A stretch of 64,000 bases of DNA from Channa striata (taxonomy: Eukaryota; Chordata; Actinopteri; Anabantiformes; Channidae), in the NCBI GenBank assembly GCA_033026295.1, contig CM065175.1:1725501-1789500 (forward strand), written 5' to 3'. Position 1 is the stretch's first letter, and the number at the start of each line of letters is the position of its first letter. Made by a program: the position numbers and the translations under genes. The notes beneath the pieces were generated by a model. That model did not search any database and had not been told where the DNA came from. It worked only from the letters and a program-made list of their open reading frames with translations. Shown here piece by piece: positions 12,016 to 25,410 of this stretch.

Positions 12016-13807
12016 ACAGGATTACTGTGGTTTCAGCGGCCTGAGAAACAAATGCAAATGTGTTTGTTTGTCTCCCAGATTTCAGAGCCAGTTGCTTATA
12101 ATGAGCTGCTTGACGATCCAGCAGCGATTGCTCGGAATTCAGACGCTGCCGTAAGTAGCTGCTGAATTTATACAGGGTAAACACTGGCCTGGGCACACAA
12201 AGATGTCACTCAGAAAGACATCTGTGCAAGGTGAACTAGAAATGGAGGGAACGAGCTACTGATTAAATTATAGATCACCCTGAATTGTGAAGCATCACAA
12301 ATTCAGAAAGAGCTCAGTAAAATCTGATGCAAGGCTTTTTTTCCCCCATGCAAAAAAAAAAACCTAAGTAGTCCATCCAACAAATGATTTGGTACAGCAA
12401 AGGATACTGTGTGTATTTCCCCTCTACATCCAACAGAGAGGAAATCCTGACTGCTTATGGGTTCACGTACTGTACCAGAAAACATCAGTCCAATTCCTCA
12501 TACCTAATAAGTCTGTACCTATAATAAGATGCGTGAGTCAAGGCGATGTAATTTCATTGCGTTCTAAAATCACGTTCCCAAAAGAGTTCAGACTTTTTGC
12601 TGAATTCTAAACTGAACTAATATAAACTAAATTCTGTGATTTATCACTTTGCTTGAATCTTTCTTTATCTGAATGAAGAAAAAGATTGCTGCCAGCTGTT
12701 CGACAGTCTGGGTCTGACATGAGCTCAGGACCAGAGAACTCGGCAGGGTTTTTGGCTTCCTGTTTGTGCGATCCGTTCATAGTGTTTGCCTCCTTGTAGC
12801 ATTAATTTTGAGTGATTTTTGTTATAGTCCAAGTCTCTGCCTTTGAGTTAATATTAGTTTTAACTGTTACAGTCTTAGTAGTTCAGGTGTTAATAAACCT
12901 GTTGCACTCACGGAGAGCTTCTGCTTTTGGGTCCTCTGGTTACACGATAACCGTTACAAGTCCAGGGCGGTGTGATTACGTGACAATTTCCCCAGTGTTT
13001 ACCTTGATAAAAAAAAACAAGAATGCAACAAACAATAACTGCACACATCTCCATACCCAACTATTCGAACTCGTGCTCTTCGACATGTCAGCATAAGTTT
13101 GCATCTCCTTATTTTAAAATGGCAAAATACGTAAAACTAAAACTTAATGCACAAAATCTACTAATCTTAATTTATTAAAGAAGATGCAAATTTTTTCCAT
13201 CACCGTTCAACCAGACATAATTTAATTAACTATAACCTTTATTCCCCCACTTTTGACAATAAAAGACCATTTGTACTAGCTGACTGCACATTATTGTGTT
13301 GGGGTTAGGGTTGCATACCATTAGGTGGCATTTTCAAATAAGGACATGCAGACTTTTGCACCAAATTGTAAATCAGTAAGTCCTGATTATATTTTAGCTT
13401 TTATCAGTTCAAGTTTTTATGTATTTGATAAAATGCTGTTAAGACACGGATAGAATAAAAAGCTTAACGTCCTCACCAGGCAGACAGGCTCCATTAACGA
13501 CTCAAACCAAAAGAATTGAGTTCCTAATTCATTCAGTGATGACCCTGAAATAGTTATGCCGCACAACAAGATGATAATGTAGCTTACGCTGAGGGTGTCA
13601 GGGTGTTAGTTACTGTAGGTCCGAAGAGAAATTGACTGATTGTTCTGTACAGACAATGAAATGACTAAGCCTAATGAAAAATAGGTCACTTGAAGAGAGG
13701 AATCCAAATTCACAGCTCCCCGCCAGCTCTACAGATCTTTTCTCCGTGTTGCAGCTCATTGCTATGCTGATAGTACACAACTTTGCTGCTTTAGAAACAC
13801 TCCCATC

Positions 13808-13830
13808 GAGAGAGAGAGAGAGAGAGAGAG
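13808..13830. repeat. (GA)n microsatellite
   Basis: An uninterrupted GA tract of about 11 units lies at the left edge of the GA-rich candidate first exon. Confidence 0.92.
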
Positions 13831-14108
13831 CACTGGAGAGGGAAGAAGGAGAAAATAGAGCAGCCACTCTGCTCTAGAGAAAGGCGGGGGCACAGGCGGT
13901 CTTCTATTCTCCTCAGTGCTCCAGCCACAGAGACAGAGCGAGAGCCGGAGGGAGAGAGAGAGAGACTGAGAGGACATGCACTCGCTTGTCCACAGTGGCG
14001 GGCAGATGCAGAGCGAGCGAGGGAGCAGGAGCCAGAGAGAGGGGGAAAAGACAGATGAAGGCAACGTGGCGAGAGGAAGGGACGTCCAAACGCATCTGTC
14101 CACGCCAG
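13831..14108 (+). promoter_or_regulatory. candidate promoter / non-coding 5' exon of the cadherin gene
   Basis: This block is GA-rich, richer in GC and CpG than the surrounding DNA, and full of gagcgag and gagagag motifs. Such composition is common in vertebrate 5' untranslated exons. It ends in CAG followed by GTAATG at 14109, a good splice donor in the same orientation as the cadherin exon 14 kb downstream. An ATG at 13976 opens a short frame that would act as an upstream ORF if transcribed. No TATA box or defined transcription start was recognised, so the left boundary is arbitrary. That this is the first exon of the cadherin gene is inference from position, strand and composition; it could belong to another transcript. 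Confidence 0.45.
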
Positions 14109-14220
14109 GTAATGACTATCACCACGGTCACCGCTCTTCTTCTTCCTCTCTGACTTTATCCAGCTTTCACTCCTGCCTCCCTGCTGAAACAGACTGAAGA
14201 ACTGCTGCAGCTGTTTCCGC

Positions 14221-14243
14221 TGTGTGTGTGTGTGTGTGTGTGT
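14221..14243. repeat. (TG)n microsatellite
   Basis: About 11 TG units lie roughly 110 bp downstream of the candidate splice donor. Confidence 0.93.
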
Positions 14244-14439
14244 TACAAGGAGAAGTGTATGCAACTGGAACAGTACGTTTCCTACTTGTGTATATGAGGC
14301 AGCGATAGGTCCAGTGTGTGATGTGAGCATGTGTTACCAGTTTTACAGAATAAAATTAAAAATCGGTGGGGAGCAGGCTGACACTTGGTACGTGACACGC
14401 CTGGATTTGGTGGCTGTATATTTTTGAACACACTCGTGT

Positions 14440-14600
14440 GTTGGGAGTGTCGAACTCCGGGCAGAGCCGAGCTTAAAGGAAATCATTTGCAAAGTGGACC
14501 CTGATCAATTCTCTGCAGTACCGCATGCAGAGCAGGCGGCAGGCGGAAAACGCTCTTAACAAACGGACACGCTTCTGTGGGGTTTTCGTACGCAACAAAG
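14440..14600 (+). other. possible alternative 5' exon with strong donor
   Basis: This second CpG-containing stretch ends in AAAG followed by GTGAGA at 14601, close to the consensus donor. It has no convincing long reading frame. It could be an alternative first exon or a promoter-proximal conserved element of the same transcript. There is no transcript evidence in the sequence itself. Confidence 0.25.
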
Positions 14601-16407
14601 GTGAGATGTTGTTACGCTTCTGCTGGCAGCAAGGAGAGTTTTCGTCAGTGTTCTGATGGTCCCTCGCTAAACCAAGATTTTTTGTTCTAATGCAGAAATG
14701 CAGCCAATTTACACCCAGGAATAAGTTCTGCTCGGCCGAACGAGAACATTCTGGTGCAAGTGGTGATGCTGTTTTCTTTGTAAGCTGTTCTTCAGCTCAC
14801 GTCTATGATGCTTCCACCATTATTTCCCTGGGTGATCATCCTGCAAAGCTGCCGTTAGTGGTAGACGTCTACACAAAGTTTCTTCGCTGTGACACTAGAA
14901 ATATCCACGTTGTCTAGATAATACTCTGACTTTTCTATGAGCAAAGTGTCCATTTTGTCAGTGTCCCCAGAGGACAAATCCTTAGTGCTTAGTGTTCCTC
15001 TGACCTTTCCTTTCCCCACTGCTCATGGTTTGCATGAAATGCAAACTGCCAGGGGGATTAAAATGAAATGTGATACACATATTTGTGTCTCCCCACAGAT
15101 GATCTATAATGACTTTATTAATAAATGATCTTTCTTCACCTGCCAAACCCAAGACTGAGCATGTTTATTCAACTAAAATATAAACAAGTATAGAAACGGT
15201 AAAATCGAGATGTAAAAGCTAAACTTTATCCATATACTAACATCTGTTGACTGACACATTAAAGAGAGCGAATTGGGATTTTTCATATTCTGGTCATAAC
15301 TTAACTCCAGTGATGCTGGGTCTTGTGTTTCTGTCTGCTCCTGAAGCTTTCCAAAGGCTTCCCGAGACTTTTCTTGGACCATCCAGATCACACCCTATGA
15401 GTCAACCCTACAAAAACATAACAGTTGTAATTCAAATTCACAATTCACACATATTGCTCAGTACCTGCAGCCATGCTCACGTGTCTGTGAGTGTCTGTGT
15501 GCTGGACACACGTTGGTTCCTGTTATTATCAAACATCAATAACTTTATTGTCCCAAATAGAATGATTGGGACAAATAAATGGAGCAGTAAAAACCACAAT
15601 AAGTATGTAATGAAAAATTTGAAATTTACTCCATGGAAACAGATGTTCAGCATTTAATTAAGATCATTACTGACAACTCTCTGTGGCCAAACTCTCGTCA
15701 AACAGGAAGTCACTGCTGTGGCTGCTTTTTCTCAGTAATAAAGCTTGAAATTTAGCATCACAAATTTCCCAGAGCAGACCAAGATCTAGTGGACGGACCT
15801 GTCCGTTTACATCACCGGAGTTAAGAATGGAATTAGAGCGCAGTGACAAAAGCTGTCATGTGGGCCGCATCGGCCTCGCGCTCTGTGCCCGCTGGACACA
15901 GCAAGCGCTGAATGATCATGTCAGCTCTGACGCATAAAGTCGCAGCTCGGCACACAAGCTGTCTTTACGTTAGAAATGTATTTAATTGGTTATTTGTATG
16001 GACAGACCAACTGAGCAGCTGACGGTCAAAGTTAAGAACTTTATTACTAATCTGCTAATAACCTCTAATGAGAAAGTTAAAATAACTCTTACTGTGAAAT
16101 CATTCACAGGCGTACCAGACCCTTTGTTCTAGCACTTTGAACTTTCCAATAATTTACAGTAATAAAAACAATGAAGTCGAACAGCATCTCTTTAGACTTC
16201 TATGATAAAGTTATTGTGGAAGATCAGGGCAAGTTTATGACTCTATTTTTCAAGCTCTGACACAGTGACTTCAGTAACTGTGAAATTGTATAGGAAGTGA
16301 CCAGGAAGCCATTTCCCATAAAAGGCATGTACTCACAAAGGCCGCAAAAACAGACTATATTAATGGCGTGTCTCACAGACCGTGTGGACTGCACAAAGTT
16401 GGAACTT

Positions 16408-16600
16408 TGCCCAACCGGTCAAGGCAGATGGCCGTCCTCCCTGAGCCTGGTTCTGCTGGAGGTTTCTTCCGTTAAAGGGAGTTTTTCCTCTCCACTGTTG
16501 CCTATAGCTGCTCAAGGGGGATTTGTTGGGTTTTTCTACCTGTTTGTATAGTTTGACTTTATTTTAAAAATGACCATCTCTATATAAATAAAAAAATAAT
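16408..16600 (+). mobile_element. L2-type LINE 3' tail
   Basis: This carries the conserved 3' untranslated tail of the family: ccggtcaaggcagatggccg, cctggttctgctggaggttt, ctgctcaagggggatttgtt and a degenerate tatataaataaa terminus. It is severely 5' truncated and contains no ORF2 coding sequence. Confidence 0.88.
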
Positions 16601-16889
16601 GGCTAAAAATAATGGCCATAAGTCATTAATTGATAACTGCTGATTGATACATCAAAAATAATTTTGTATGTTTTTGCTCTTTAGATTTATTTTGAACAAA
16701 ACAAATGTCTGAAAATACATACATAGACATTTTATTCTTACAGCTTGATTTTTTTCATCTGCCATTTTCCAAAAAAACAAAAAATGTTTTTAGACCCTAT
16801 GTGCTGGTCCTAATTACTCACTTATTATCCTAATTATTGATGATTATTATTTTGATGATTACGTGTGTTGGCTGAGTGGGCGGCAGCAT

Positions 16890-17062
16890 GGACAAAGGCT
16901 GGGAACGCCTGCTCTATAGCAGGGGACAGAATTCCCTGGTATCTTCCAACCTGATTGACTGAACACGGCTGATCAGCAGGTGGGTGGGTTTGGGATAAAA
17001 AAGAAAAAAGACAAGCAGGTCAGGGGGCCTTGAGGACCAGGACTGAGAAGCACTGCTCAAAG
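16890..17062 (+). mobile_element. non-autonomous DNA transposon-like repeat (fragment)
   Basis: The stretch begins near gggaacgcctgctctat, passes through cctgattgactgaaca and ggtgggtttgggataaa, and ends in gaggaccaggactgagaagc. This order matches a common vertebrate hAT-like MITE whose ends read as a 'gaggaccagg...gaac' motif. It encodes nothing. Family assignment is by eye. Confidence 0.45.
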
Positions 17063-17599
17063 GGACTTTCACAAAGATTTCAATTCCCTGCGGTCTTTGT
17101 TGTGTGCAGTTACCATGGCTGCACGCATTGTTTTCAGTCTTACACATGATGTATGCTTGTTATTTATTTATTCTTTTCTGGGAAATGATTTCCATAACAA
17201 CAATATTAATTTTCCAAGTACTCATCAAACTGCTCCCAAAGTATAACTATTACTGTATAGCAAATAGAGAGAAATACAAAAAAAAACACAGTGGGAACTG
17301 TTCGACCCAGCTCGGAATACAACTCTGTGTTCTGTATTCAGTGTGTTCTGCTCTCCAGCAGAGGCCTGTTTCCTTCTTGGGACATTTAAATCTTTCCCCT
17401 TATTCTCTTTTGCAGTTTGTGCAGTTTTAGACACACACACACACAAAGAAACCTGCGACTTTCCATTTTGATCTTATTTGTTTGTCTTGGCTCGTATCCG
17501 TGCTGCATTTATTGTAAATGGGCCTTTCTACCCAGCATGCATGGTTGCACCGCTGAACGTATCAGCTGTCCTCACCTGGGGGTTTTGTGGCATTACCCC

Positions 17600-17700
17600 T
17601 CAGGTATAACAGCAAATCTAAATTGCCTGTCGATGTGTGTGTGAGTCTGAATTGTCGTCTGTCTCTGTGAGCTGTAAAATGGACTGGAAACCATTGTATA
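17600..17700 (+). repeat. SINE-like repeat, group A (middle fragment)
   Basis: The text caaatctaaattgcctgtcg followed by tgtgtgtgagtctgaattgtc and tggactggaaacc corresponds to the middle of the group A repeat. Head and tail are missing. Confidence 0.5.
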
Positions 17701-18889
17701 CCTCGCTTTACACCCAAACAGCAAGCATTGACTCGACTGCTCTTAAAAGTATGAGCAGTGTGGATAAAAGACAGAGAATCTCAAACTGGACCTGAATGCG
17801 GAAAATCAAACTAAATCTGAATTCATAGAATCTGAAAACCAATAGTGACTAGCTGTGATCTTCAGGCCCTCAGGCAGCCCAGCATTAAAAACTGACTTCT
17901 TTAGTTGAAATCACTGCACGGGCTCAGAAACGTCTGTAAAAGCCAGTGAGTGAACGCGGATTACCTGAGCATTCGCCAGTGCAAGTTAAACTGAGCTCAT
18001 TGAAAATGGAGTCCAGAACTGTCGCCCACTGAAAACATTCAGCATGTTATGAAGTGAAATATGTGACAAATGTTACGGAGCTGCAATATTTAATCAAGCC
18101 AAACAGGAAGTAAAACTATCGCTTCTGTGGCACTGAAAGAGCAGCAGGTAAAAATCTGTCTTCCTACGCTCAGAACTCCCAGAGTACGTCCACGGAGTTC
18201 GAGTTCTGTCACTGTGCCACGCAGACAGTGTGACCGCCCTCCATGCACCGTGATCAAATCATGTGCAAATGAACCCAGGTACACAGCACAGTATTTCTGA
18301 TGCAGAGTTATGTTCCCAGCTCTGCCCCTTTGAGGGACTGCGATTTCCCATTTATCAAATATGTTAATTAATTTATCATTGTGTGGAATAAATGAGAGGC
18401 TGCAAGTGAGCTGCACTAGAACAGTCACAAGAAAAGTGGCAGCGTGTCGTCTGTGTTACAAATGCTCAGGGAGGATGACGCTGGTGTTTAAAAAGACTAA
18501 GAACACTGGTGGAAAATGCTCTTAGTTGTGAGATGAAGTGAGAGGGAGGGACCCATGTCACTGTGGAACCACAAATTTTGAAAGATGAGACATCAGTTGT
18601 GATGCGTAGAAGCCGAGACATTCACTTGCATTTGGATAAATTGTCTTGTTAGTTCAAGGTGACCAACTTTGTTTTCCTAAAAAATCATCTCATCACAAGA
18701 ACACAAATTATTTTACAGACATGTTGAGATACACCGATTTGACAGGACATTATGAACCCACGTCCAGTTCAAGGTCATACTTTTTGTGTGTTGTAGTAGA
18801 AACTTGTAGTTGATAATTCTACTATATGTTTATTACTGAGCGGGTAGTGGAGTCATCCTGGAGTATTTAATAAGAAGAGGTGGTTAAAA

Positions 18890-18960
18890 GGAGAATTCAT
18901 GGAATTGCATTAAATTGCACAGGTGGTCCTAATGTTGTGCCTGATGCTTTACATGTGTCA
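18890..18960 (+). repeat. Tc1-like terminal fragment (weak)
   Basis: The text caggtggtcctaatgttgtg followed by cctgatgc resembles the terminal repeat also seen at 23797-23840 (opposite orientation) and 48860-48897. It is diverged. Confidence 0.3.
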
Positions 18961-21635
18961 TTATCAGAGTAATGGTATAAAAAAGGACATTCCCTGCTTT
19001 TATCAATATTATATTACAAAATGACATTAAATTCCGTGATTGTGGCCACGGCCCAGAAAATCCTTTAGAACGGGAAAATGCTCGTCCCTGATTTTAATCC
19101 AAGTTCTGATTCTTTAATAATATTTACTGTAATGAGAAGCTTCTCTATCCAAGCACTAGATGTCAAAATTATTACACTTCATTTATTGAAATGTTGTGGA
19201 TTAAAGATGTATCACTCTGTTGGATTTTCTGGAGCTAAACTACATTTAGTCCCTTTGAGTACAGACTCTGGTTATTACTTTTTGTATATGATTTTCTTTA
19301 GAAATAAAATAAAAATATTTAAAAATAAAATAAAATAATGGACAGTGAACACAGTAAAAAGACATGTGGCGTGGTTGTGTGTCCAAGTCACACTTTCTCT
19401 TTAAGAGTAGCAGGAAGGCGCTTGATTTTGACTCATCGCAGTTTGTGAATGGTGTTGATAAGTAAAACCAGAATTATGACAAATTTTTTGCCCGTGTTTA
19501 ATTAAGAAAAGTAGGAAGCATCTAGTAACGCTTCGAGTATTTGTCATAAATAACTTATACAGGCGAGGTTGTGATGAAAAACACCACAGCAACTATTGGC
19601 ATGACAACACTTATAAGGTGAAATATAAAGGTGAAAGCCAAAGTATTCAAAAAAGACCCGATACGATCTAGACTCCAGAGGTGATGTCGTACTTTAGTGA
19701 CCTAATCACTGTTTTTGACAAAAGAAGACCAACATGATTCCCGTTGTCCATGACCTAAATCTACACGGAATCTCTGATAGCAGTTGCACATTTGCTGTTC
19801 TGCACAGATGCATTAAAAGAATGTGCTGGTTTGAACTAATCCGTTTGCAACTGAGGAGTGTCGTGCCGCTGGCTGGCTCTTATCCTGCCCCAGTCGAGAA
19901 GTGTTCAGGGACTGTACAACTCCATACATCATGCCAATTATTTTAGAGGGATTATCTCTTTGTAAATAGAGCCGTAGAGAACATGTAGTTCTGTGGTGCT
20001 GTGTTAACTGTCGGGGGACATTGTCTCTTCAGTGTTTCTGTTACAGTATTTAGAACCATAACTGCCAGGATGGCATTATGAAACCAGCTTATTGGAGTAT
20101 GTGCAGTAGTTGTACTCCTCTACCTACCTACCACGCAGATGCTTTTCAGAATCACGACAGGAAGTCAGAACACAGATTTAACCTGCCAATGGAAAAGGTG
20201 GGGACAATCTCACAAGACAGCGGCCACTTCGTCCAATAGTTAACGTGACAAGATGATAAAATTTAGAATAAAATATCTTTGAGGTTTTTAGCATTCGAAA
20301 GCCTTGGAACTACATTAAGCATAAAACATCCGCCACTTCAAACATTACAGTTAAAATCAGTAGTTATAAATGGCGTTAACTTATACTCAGTATTGTGTTT
20401 ATGTATCACTGTTAAACAGAGTTATTTATATGAATATAAAATATTTTATACACGGCTGCCGCTCAGCCTGTGCAGCAAGGGCCATCAGAACCACTAGGAG
20501 GGACGGAGAAATCGCTATTCACTGTTCAAGTGTGTGTTTCCTCTAACAGTTCGTGTCTCTTCAGACCCCTGCAGAGCGGACTGCAGCAGCTTTTTGCTTC
20601 ACTGAGTGAGCTTGTGACCGGAAACTTAAAGCATAAGACATAAAAGCATAAAGTGAGAATGTGGACCCGTTGGCAACATGTGTCTCTGGCTGTCAAGAAC
20701 GTCCAGTGAAGTGCCCTTGAGCAAGGCCTTCGCCTCTGAATGTGTTCAATCCTCCGCTTTGGGTGTGATTAATGCCACCACGTGGTTCGAGCGATCACAC
20801 AATTGGATTCTGGTGAGAAAATTTGGCATTTTAATGGTTGCTTTGCTGCAGCAGAAGCCACCCAGAGGAAAACTATACTGCTAACACTTGTCTTTCATTT
20901 GTCTCCTGAGAAGTTAATTATGTTGGTATTTTTAAATGCTCTGAAGTCTCAACTTTTTTCCACCTAAACCTGCCTTTGGAAAAATACGAAGCTCCAGAGA
21001 AATCACAGTTGGAATGGGAGCTGTGGCTCACTTGGTTGAACAGTCTCCTTGCCACATATTGTAAAGTGTCCATGGATGAGGACCCCAGCATTACGACTAC
21101 TGTTGTCAGAACATACCACATTTTGTCGACATCTAATGGAGACACAGTGGGCCAAAAAGAGCCAAGTGAACACGTGTGGACCATTTCATGTACTCTGCCT
21201 TCTCATATCGCTAAAGCTGCTTTTTTAAACAAGACCGTCAGAATGTTGTTACAACTTCAGTATTCTTCATGCCATTTTGGGCATTTTTTTTAATTTTTTA
21301 ATTTGGTTAAGCATGGAGATTAATGAAAAACAGTAGAGCTGTGCAGCCTCTCATCTCCTCACTAAATAATTCCTCAGCTATTTCTGACTGACTGATGATG
21401 TCAAGTTTCAATGAAAAAAAAAAACCCAGACTCAAACAGGTCGACAGTGGGAGAGGACGGGAGCCTGCTGTGAAGCACAATGCAGGTGCTGCCAGCAAAA
21501 CCCTGCTACAGCACAGGGGACTGTAGCTTATCGTTCAGAGATAAAGAGACAGAATGACAAGTTCTGAAACCTACAAGCTAAATACTCTCTTTAAAAGACA
21601 TCCGCAGAAGGTAAAGACAGGGAAAACATTGGTAG

Positions 21636-21890
21636 GTTTATTTCAACTTTATTTATAAAAAAACAATTTACAATAAAGTCGCCTCAAGGCACGTTACATA
21701 ATAAAGTCATTTAGAGAAACCCAACAAATCCCCCTTGAGCAGCTATAGGCAACAGTGGAGAGGAAAAATTCTCTTTAATGGAAGAAACCTCCAGCAGAAC
21801 CAGGCTCAGGGTGGGCAAACATCTGCTTTGACCGGTTGGGCATGGAAAAAATTGGGCAGGTTGGTGGGACCAGTAGCTGAGCACTGTACA
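21636..21890 (-). mobile_element. L2-type LINE 3' tail
   Basis: This is a minus-strand copy of the family's tail: a degenerate ttatttataaa terminus, then aacccaacaaatccccctt, gaagaaacctccagcagaac and tttgaccggttgggc. It extends a little further 5' (gggcaggttggtgggaccag), which is also present in the copy at 49.78 kb. No coding part remains. Confidence 0.88.
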
Positions 21891-23796
21891 ATAATCCCAC
21901 GGTACAATTTGCTTCAGGGTTTCTTCCACACAGTTGTTGAAATTGTTTAAGTTTAGAAAGTAAATACAAATATACGTGAGGAATGTTTGCCAACTGAAAT
22001 CAATATTACAAGTAACACTTTACAATATCTTACTGCGTTTTTAGCATTAGCAGCTAACATGTATACAGCATTAAATAAGGAAATGCAATCTCCTAAATTA
22101 TTAATAAGGCAGAATTACTAAAGAGGAAACCTGAAGAACTCTCCTCAAATTTTGAGCAACAGACAGTGACATTAACCTTTGACCTTTGACCACCAAAAAC
22201 TGAGCAGTTGATACCTGAATTCAAGTGGCCATTTGCGGCAATCTTTTTGACATTTTTGTTGACAACAGTGGGATGGACAACCTGCAAACATATTTGCTGC
22301 TGCAATGCTCGACCTCTCTGCCGTTTTTTGCTTGATGTTGCTGCGAGGCTTTCAGGGATCATACAGAGTGTAGGTCAGTCGTAAGAGCCGAATGTCGTAC
22401 ATCAGATAAGCTTCCTTCAACCCATGGAAGAAGTAGCCTACAGAAATGACTTAGAGTGTAATGTCTGAGAATTGATTAACAGGTCCATTTCTTGAGACTG
22501 TGAACTTGGTTTCAAACTTAAAACTATAGACTATGAACATAAACTAGTTTGTTTTACTCTTTGCATTATTTAAGAGGAATTTACTTCTGTGAACAGAATC
22601 AGCTTCGATGTCCAAATATGCAACATATATAAGGACTTTGCCTCAGTCATTGGTATCTCTCAAGGACACATTCAGTGACAGTACAGACACTGTAACAATG
22701 ACAAATACACACTAAAATTAGACTACAACAGCAAACAGGAAGTTCCCGTCCCAGTAAATAGCATTTCTGTCGCTGAGGAATAACGTTGCATCAGAGCTTA
22801 ATTAATAACTCATTAGGTTCCCAACAGAAACTATATTTTCAGAGACAGGGTTGAAGAAAACGTGTGGGCGTCCCAAGTACGGAACAATGGGCTTAACGCA
22901 GTAACGTACAAACAAATACAATCTGTATTGTGCACACTGAGCACGACCAATAAACACTCATTCACCTATATTTTTGGAAAATATAGGAATGCATATGCTC
23001 TGTAAGAGTCCAACCCTCGTTTCATCAGTCCACAGTGCAGGTGGGAGGTGGTGTGGGTTGTACTGTCTGTGATCTATAGGACGATGATCCAAAGGGAAGC
23101 ACATAGCCAACATGAATACATCCTCCTGTAGGGAGCATTGTGATTTGCTGCCTCTGGGCTTGTACAGCGTACATCTTCTTACCTCTGTAGTTTTCTTGAC
23201 GTATTGCAGTTAGTGGTATATTTTATGTCAAGATCTTCTCTTAATTTGCTTCATGTCTCCAGTGTGTTGAAACATGACTTTTATAAGTTACTGTCAAAAC
23301 CTGACAAACACATTCTTTAGCCTTGTGGTTTTACTGCATCACATACAGGTAGATGTGACAATCAGCCAACGACATGTTGCTTTCACATTGTGTAAAACTT
23401 GCACATCATAGATAGATGAACAGGCAAAAGCAGAAACAGAGGTCAGAAACCTTGTCAGTATTCGAGTCACAGCCTCAGCCTTCCTGCACGGCTCCGCTGT
23501 GTATTCCCCTCCAATTAGCATCATAATTAGCAACATTGGATGCTAATCCATGGCTAATAGCTTCTGATAGATCTGTAGAAATCAAAAGACAGCCTCTGCC
23601 CTTGGACTGCAGCAGAAGGGCAGCTATTTAGAGTGTTTTCTCCTCAATCTGATCTCTGTTTAAACGGTTTGATCAGTGGAACGTATCCCTTGGAACACGG
23701 CTGGACGGGGAATAAAAATCCGCCCTGGACTTTAAAGGCTCCCTTACAGTCAGCAACATTCTCACACTATATTGAATAACCAGCATCGAACGTTTA

Positions 23797-23840
23797 ACCT
23801 CGATCAGCCACAACATTAAAACCCCCCGGTGGTTTTAACG
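23797..23840 (-). repeat. Tc1-like terminal fragment
   Basis: The text gatcagccacaacattaaaa followed by ccccccggtgg is a recognisable end of a widespread teleost Tc1-type repeat. No transposase is attached. Confidence 0.5.
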
Positions 23841-25189
23841 GCATTGCAGACATTTGCACGTGGTCTGGGATCTGTACTGCTGCCTGTCTCCTTCTGAAGG
23901 AAGATTTAGACGTCCGTCTTTTTTCTTTCACCTAGTGCAAATCTTGGGTTTGATACCACGTGGGACAAAGCAGGGCGACTTTCACGTGATCATGTGGCTC
24001 TTTGGACTGGGTCAAAAAGACATAAAAGACGACAAATGACCTGAGGACTACAAACTCTCTGAGGTCGCAGTATAGCAGAAGTCACTTTAAAACACACACT
24101 CCTGAAAGTCCTCAGTTCTACTCTGCACAGCCTGAAAATGCATACACCTACAAATCACAGTTGCTCAACCTTTTTATGTCTTATGCTTTAGGTCATGGTA
24201 TTTCAGGCCCTTTGGCTGTGATAAATCTGCTCTAGAAGGATGTGGAACACTGTGATCCAGTGGAAGGTGAAAGCGACAGTTCCTGCGAGTGGGAACAGAC
24301 TACAAATAGAAGCTTCTGAACTTCCTTCACAGCAAAGTGGGATTATACAGTGCGTTTTTCATGGTGAAGGCAGTGAAGCAAACAGTTTTTCCAGATAAAT
24401 TTTAAATGTTTTTCATATTGCCCTTGGCACCAACAAAGAAACCTTGATTGTGAAACCTGTGTGTGCTTTTTGCACTGTCGAGATGACGCACACTCAACAT
24501 TTGTTTGTAACCAGCAGGATGTTTTTCCCAGTTCTGCATAAGGGTTTTTTTCTTTGGACACCAATGTTGGGGTTGTGTAAGAAAACTGGGAAACCGGAAC
24601 ACTTCCTCTGAAGTTGTCCAATTTCAAATGCCCAAAGAAAAAAGGACTTTAGATTTTCCTGCATGGTGGACTAAGAAGTGCTGTTGGCTTTGGCTTCAGT
24701 TTGTACCACAGGATAACTGGAAACGCTTATGAATTACATTTATTTATGGATTTGAGTGAAACTGTATTAGTGAAAACTCCATTTACCACAGACCCTGTTT
24801 TAAATAGAGACTGGTGCGATGCAGAGGCAGACACTCCTTATTTAGCCGCTCGTTCATCAGTAGAAGTTTTTGTTTTGTTTTTTCGTCATTTCATCAGCAT
24901 CGATGGAGTCCATTTTAGAAAAACTTTGCCTTCACCAACAATTGTTGCCTGCCGCCAATGTTGTGAGTTTTACCTGCTCTCACTCTTCTAACCACAATTG
25001 TTCAGCTCTGTTCGTGTGGACATGTTGTCACTCTCTATTAAGGACTTTCTGCTTGTTTCCCACATGGCGACATTCATGTGACTCCATGTTGAGAGTGAAC
25101 TCTCCACGTTACCTGCAGCGGCTGAATTTGAGCTGCTAACCATTGTCTTGTAGCCAAGTAGCTGTTACCTGTTGTGGAGAAAGTTTTCT

Positions 25190-25410
25190 ACCTGGCTGTG
25201 GACTATGAAAATAGCATTCTTTATTGCCTTAGTTTGTTTGTCTATTTCTTGAACTCCTACTCTGGTTAAATGGAGGTTACCCTAGCTTTTTGACCAGCAC
25301 TGTCAGCTTTGATTTTTACCTAATAAACCTTGCTGGACTCCAACTCATCTGCCTGTAACTCCCTGACATTTTACCAGCCTGACCTGCATTCTGGCTTTGA
25401 CATTGGGCCC
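25190..25410 (+). other. possible LTR-like 3' end
   Basis: A polyadenylation signal (aataaa) in ttacctaataaaccttgctg is followed by cctgtaactccctgaca. This resembles the R-U5 part of teleost gypsy-type LTRs. No internal genes, second LTR or tRNA primer site was established. Confidence 0.25.

Noticed and set aside
13762..14330. Long overlapping minus-strand frames (up to 179 codons), rich in Ser and Leu
   Set aside because: They are antisense translations of the GA-rich and GT-repeat tracts, with no domain and simple-sequence composition.
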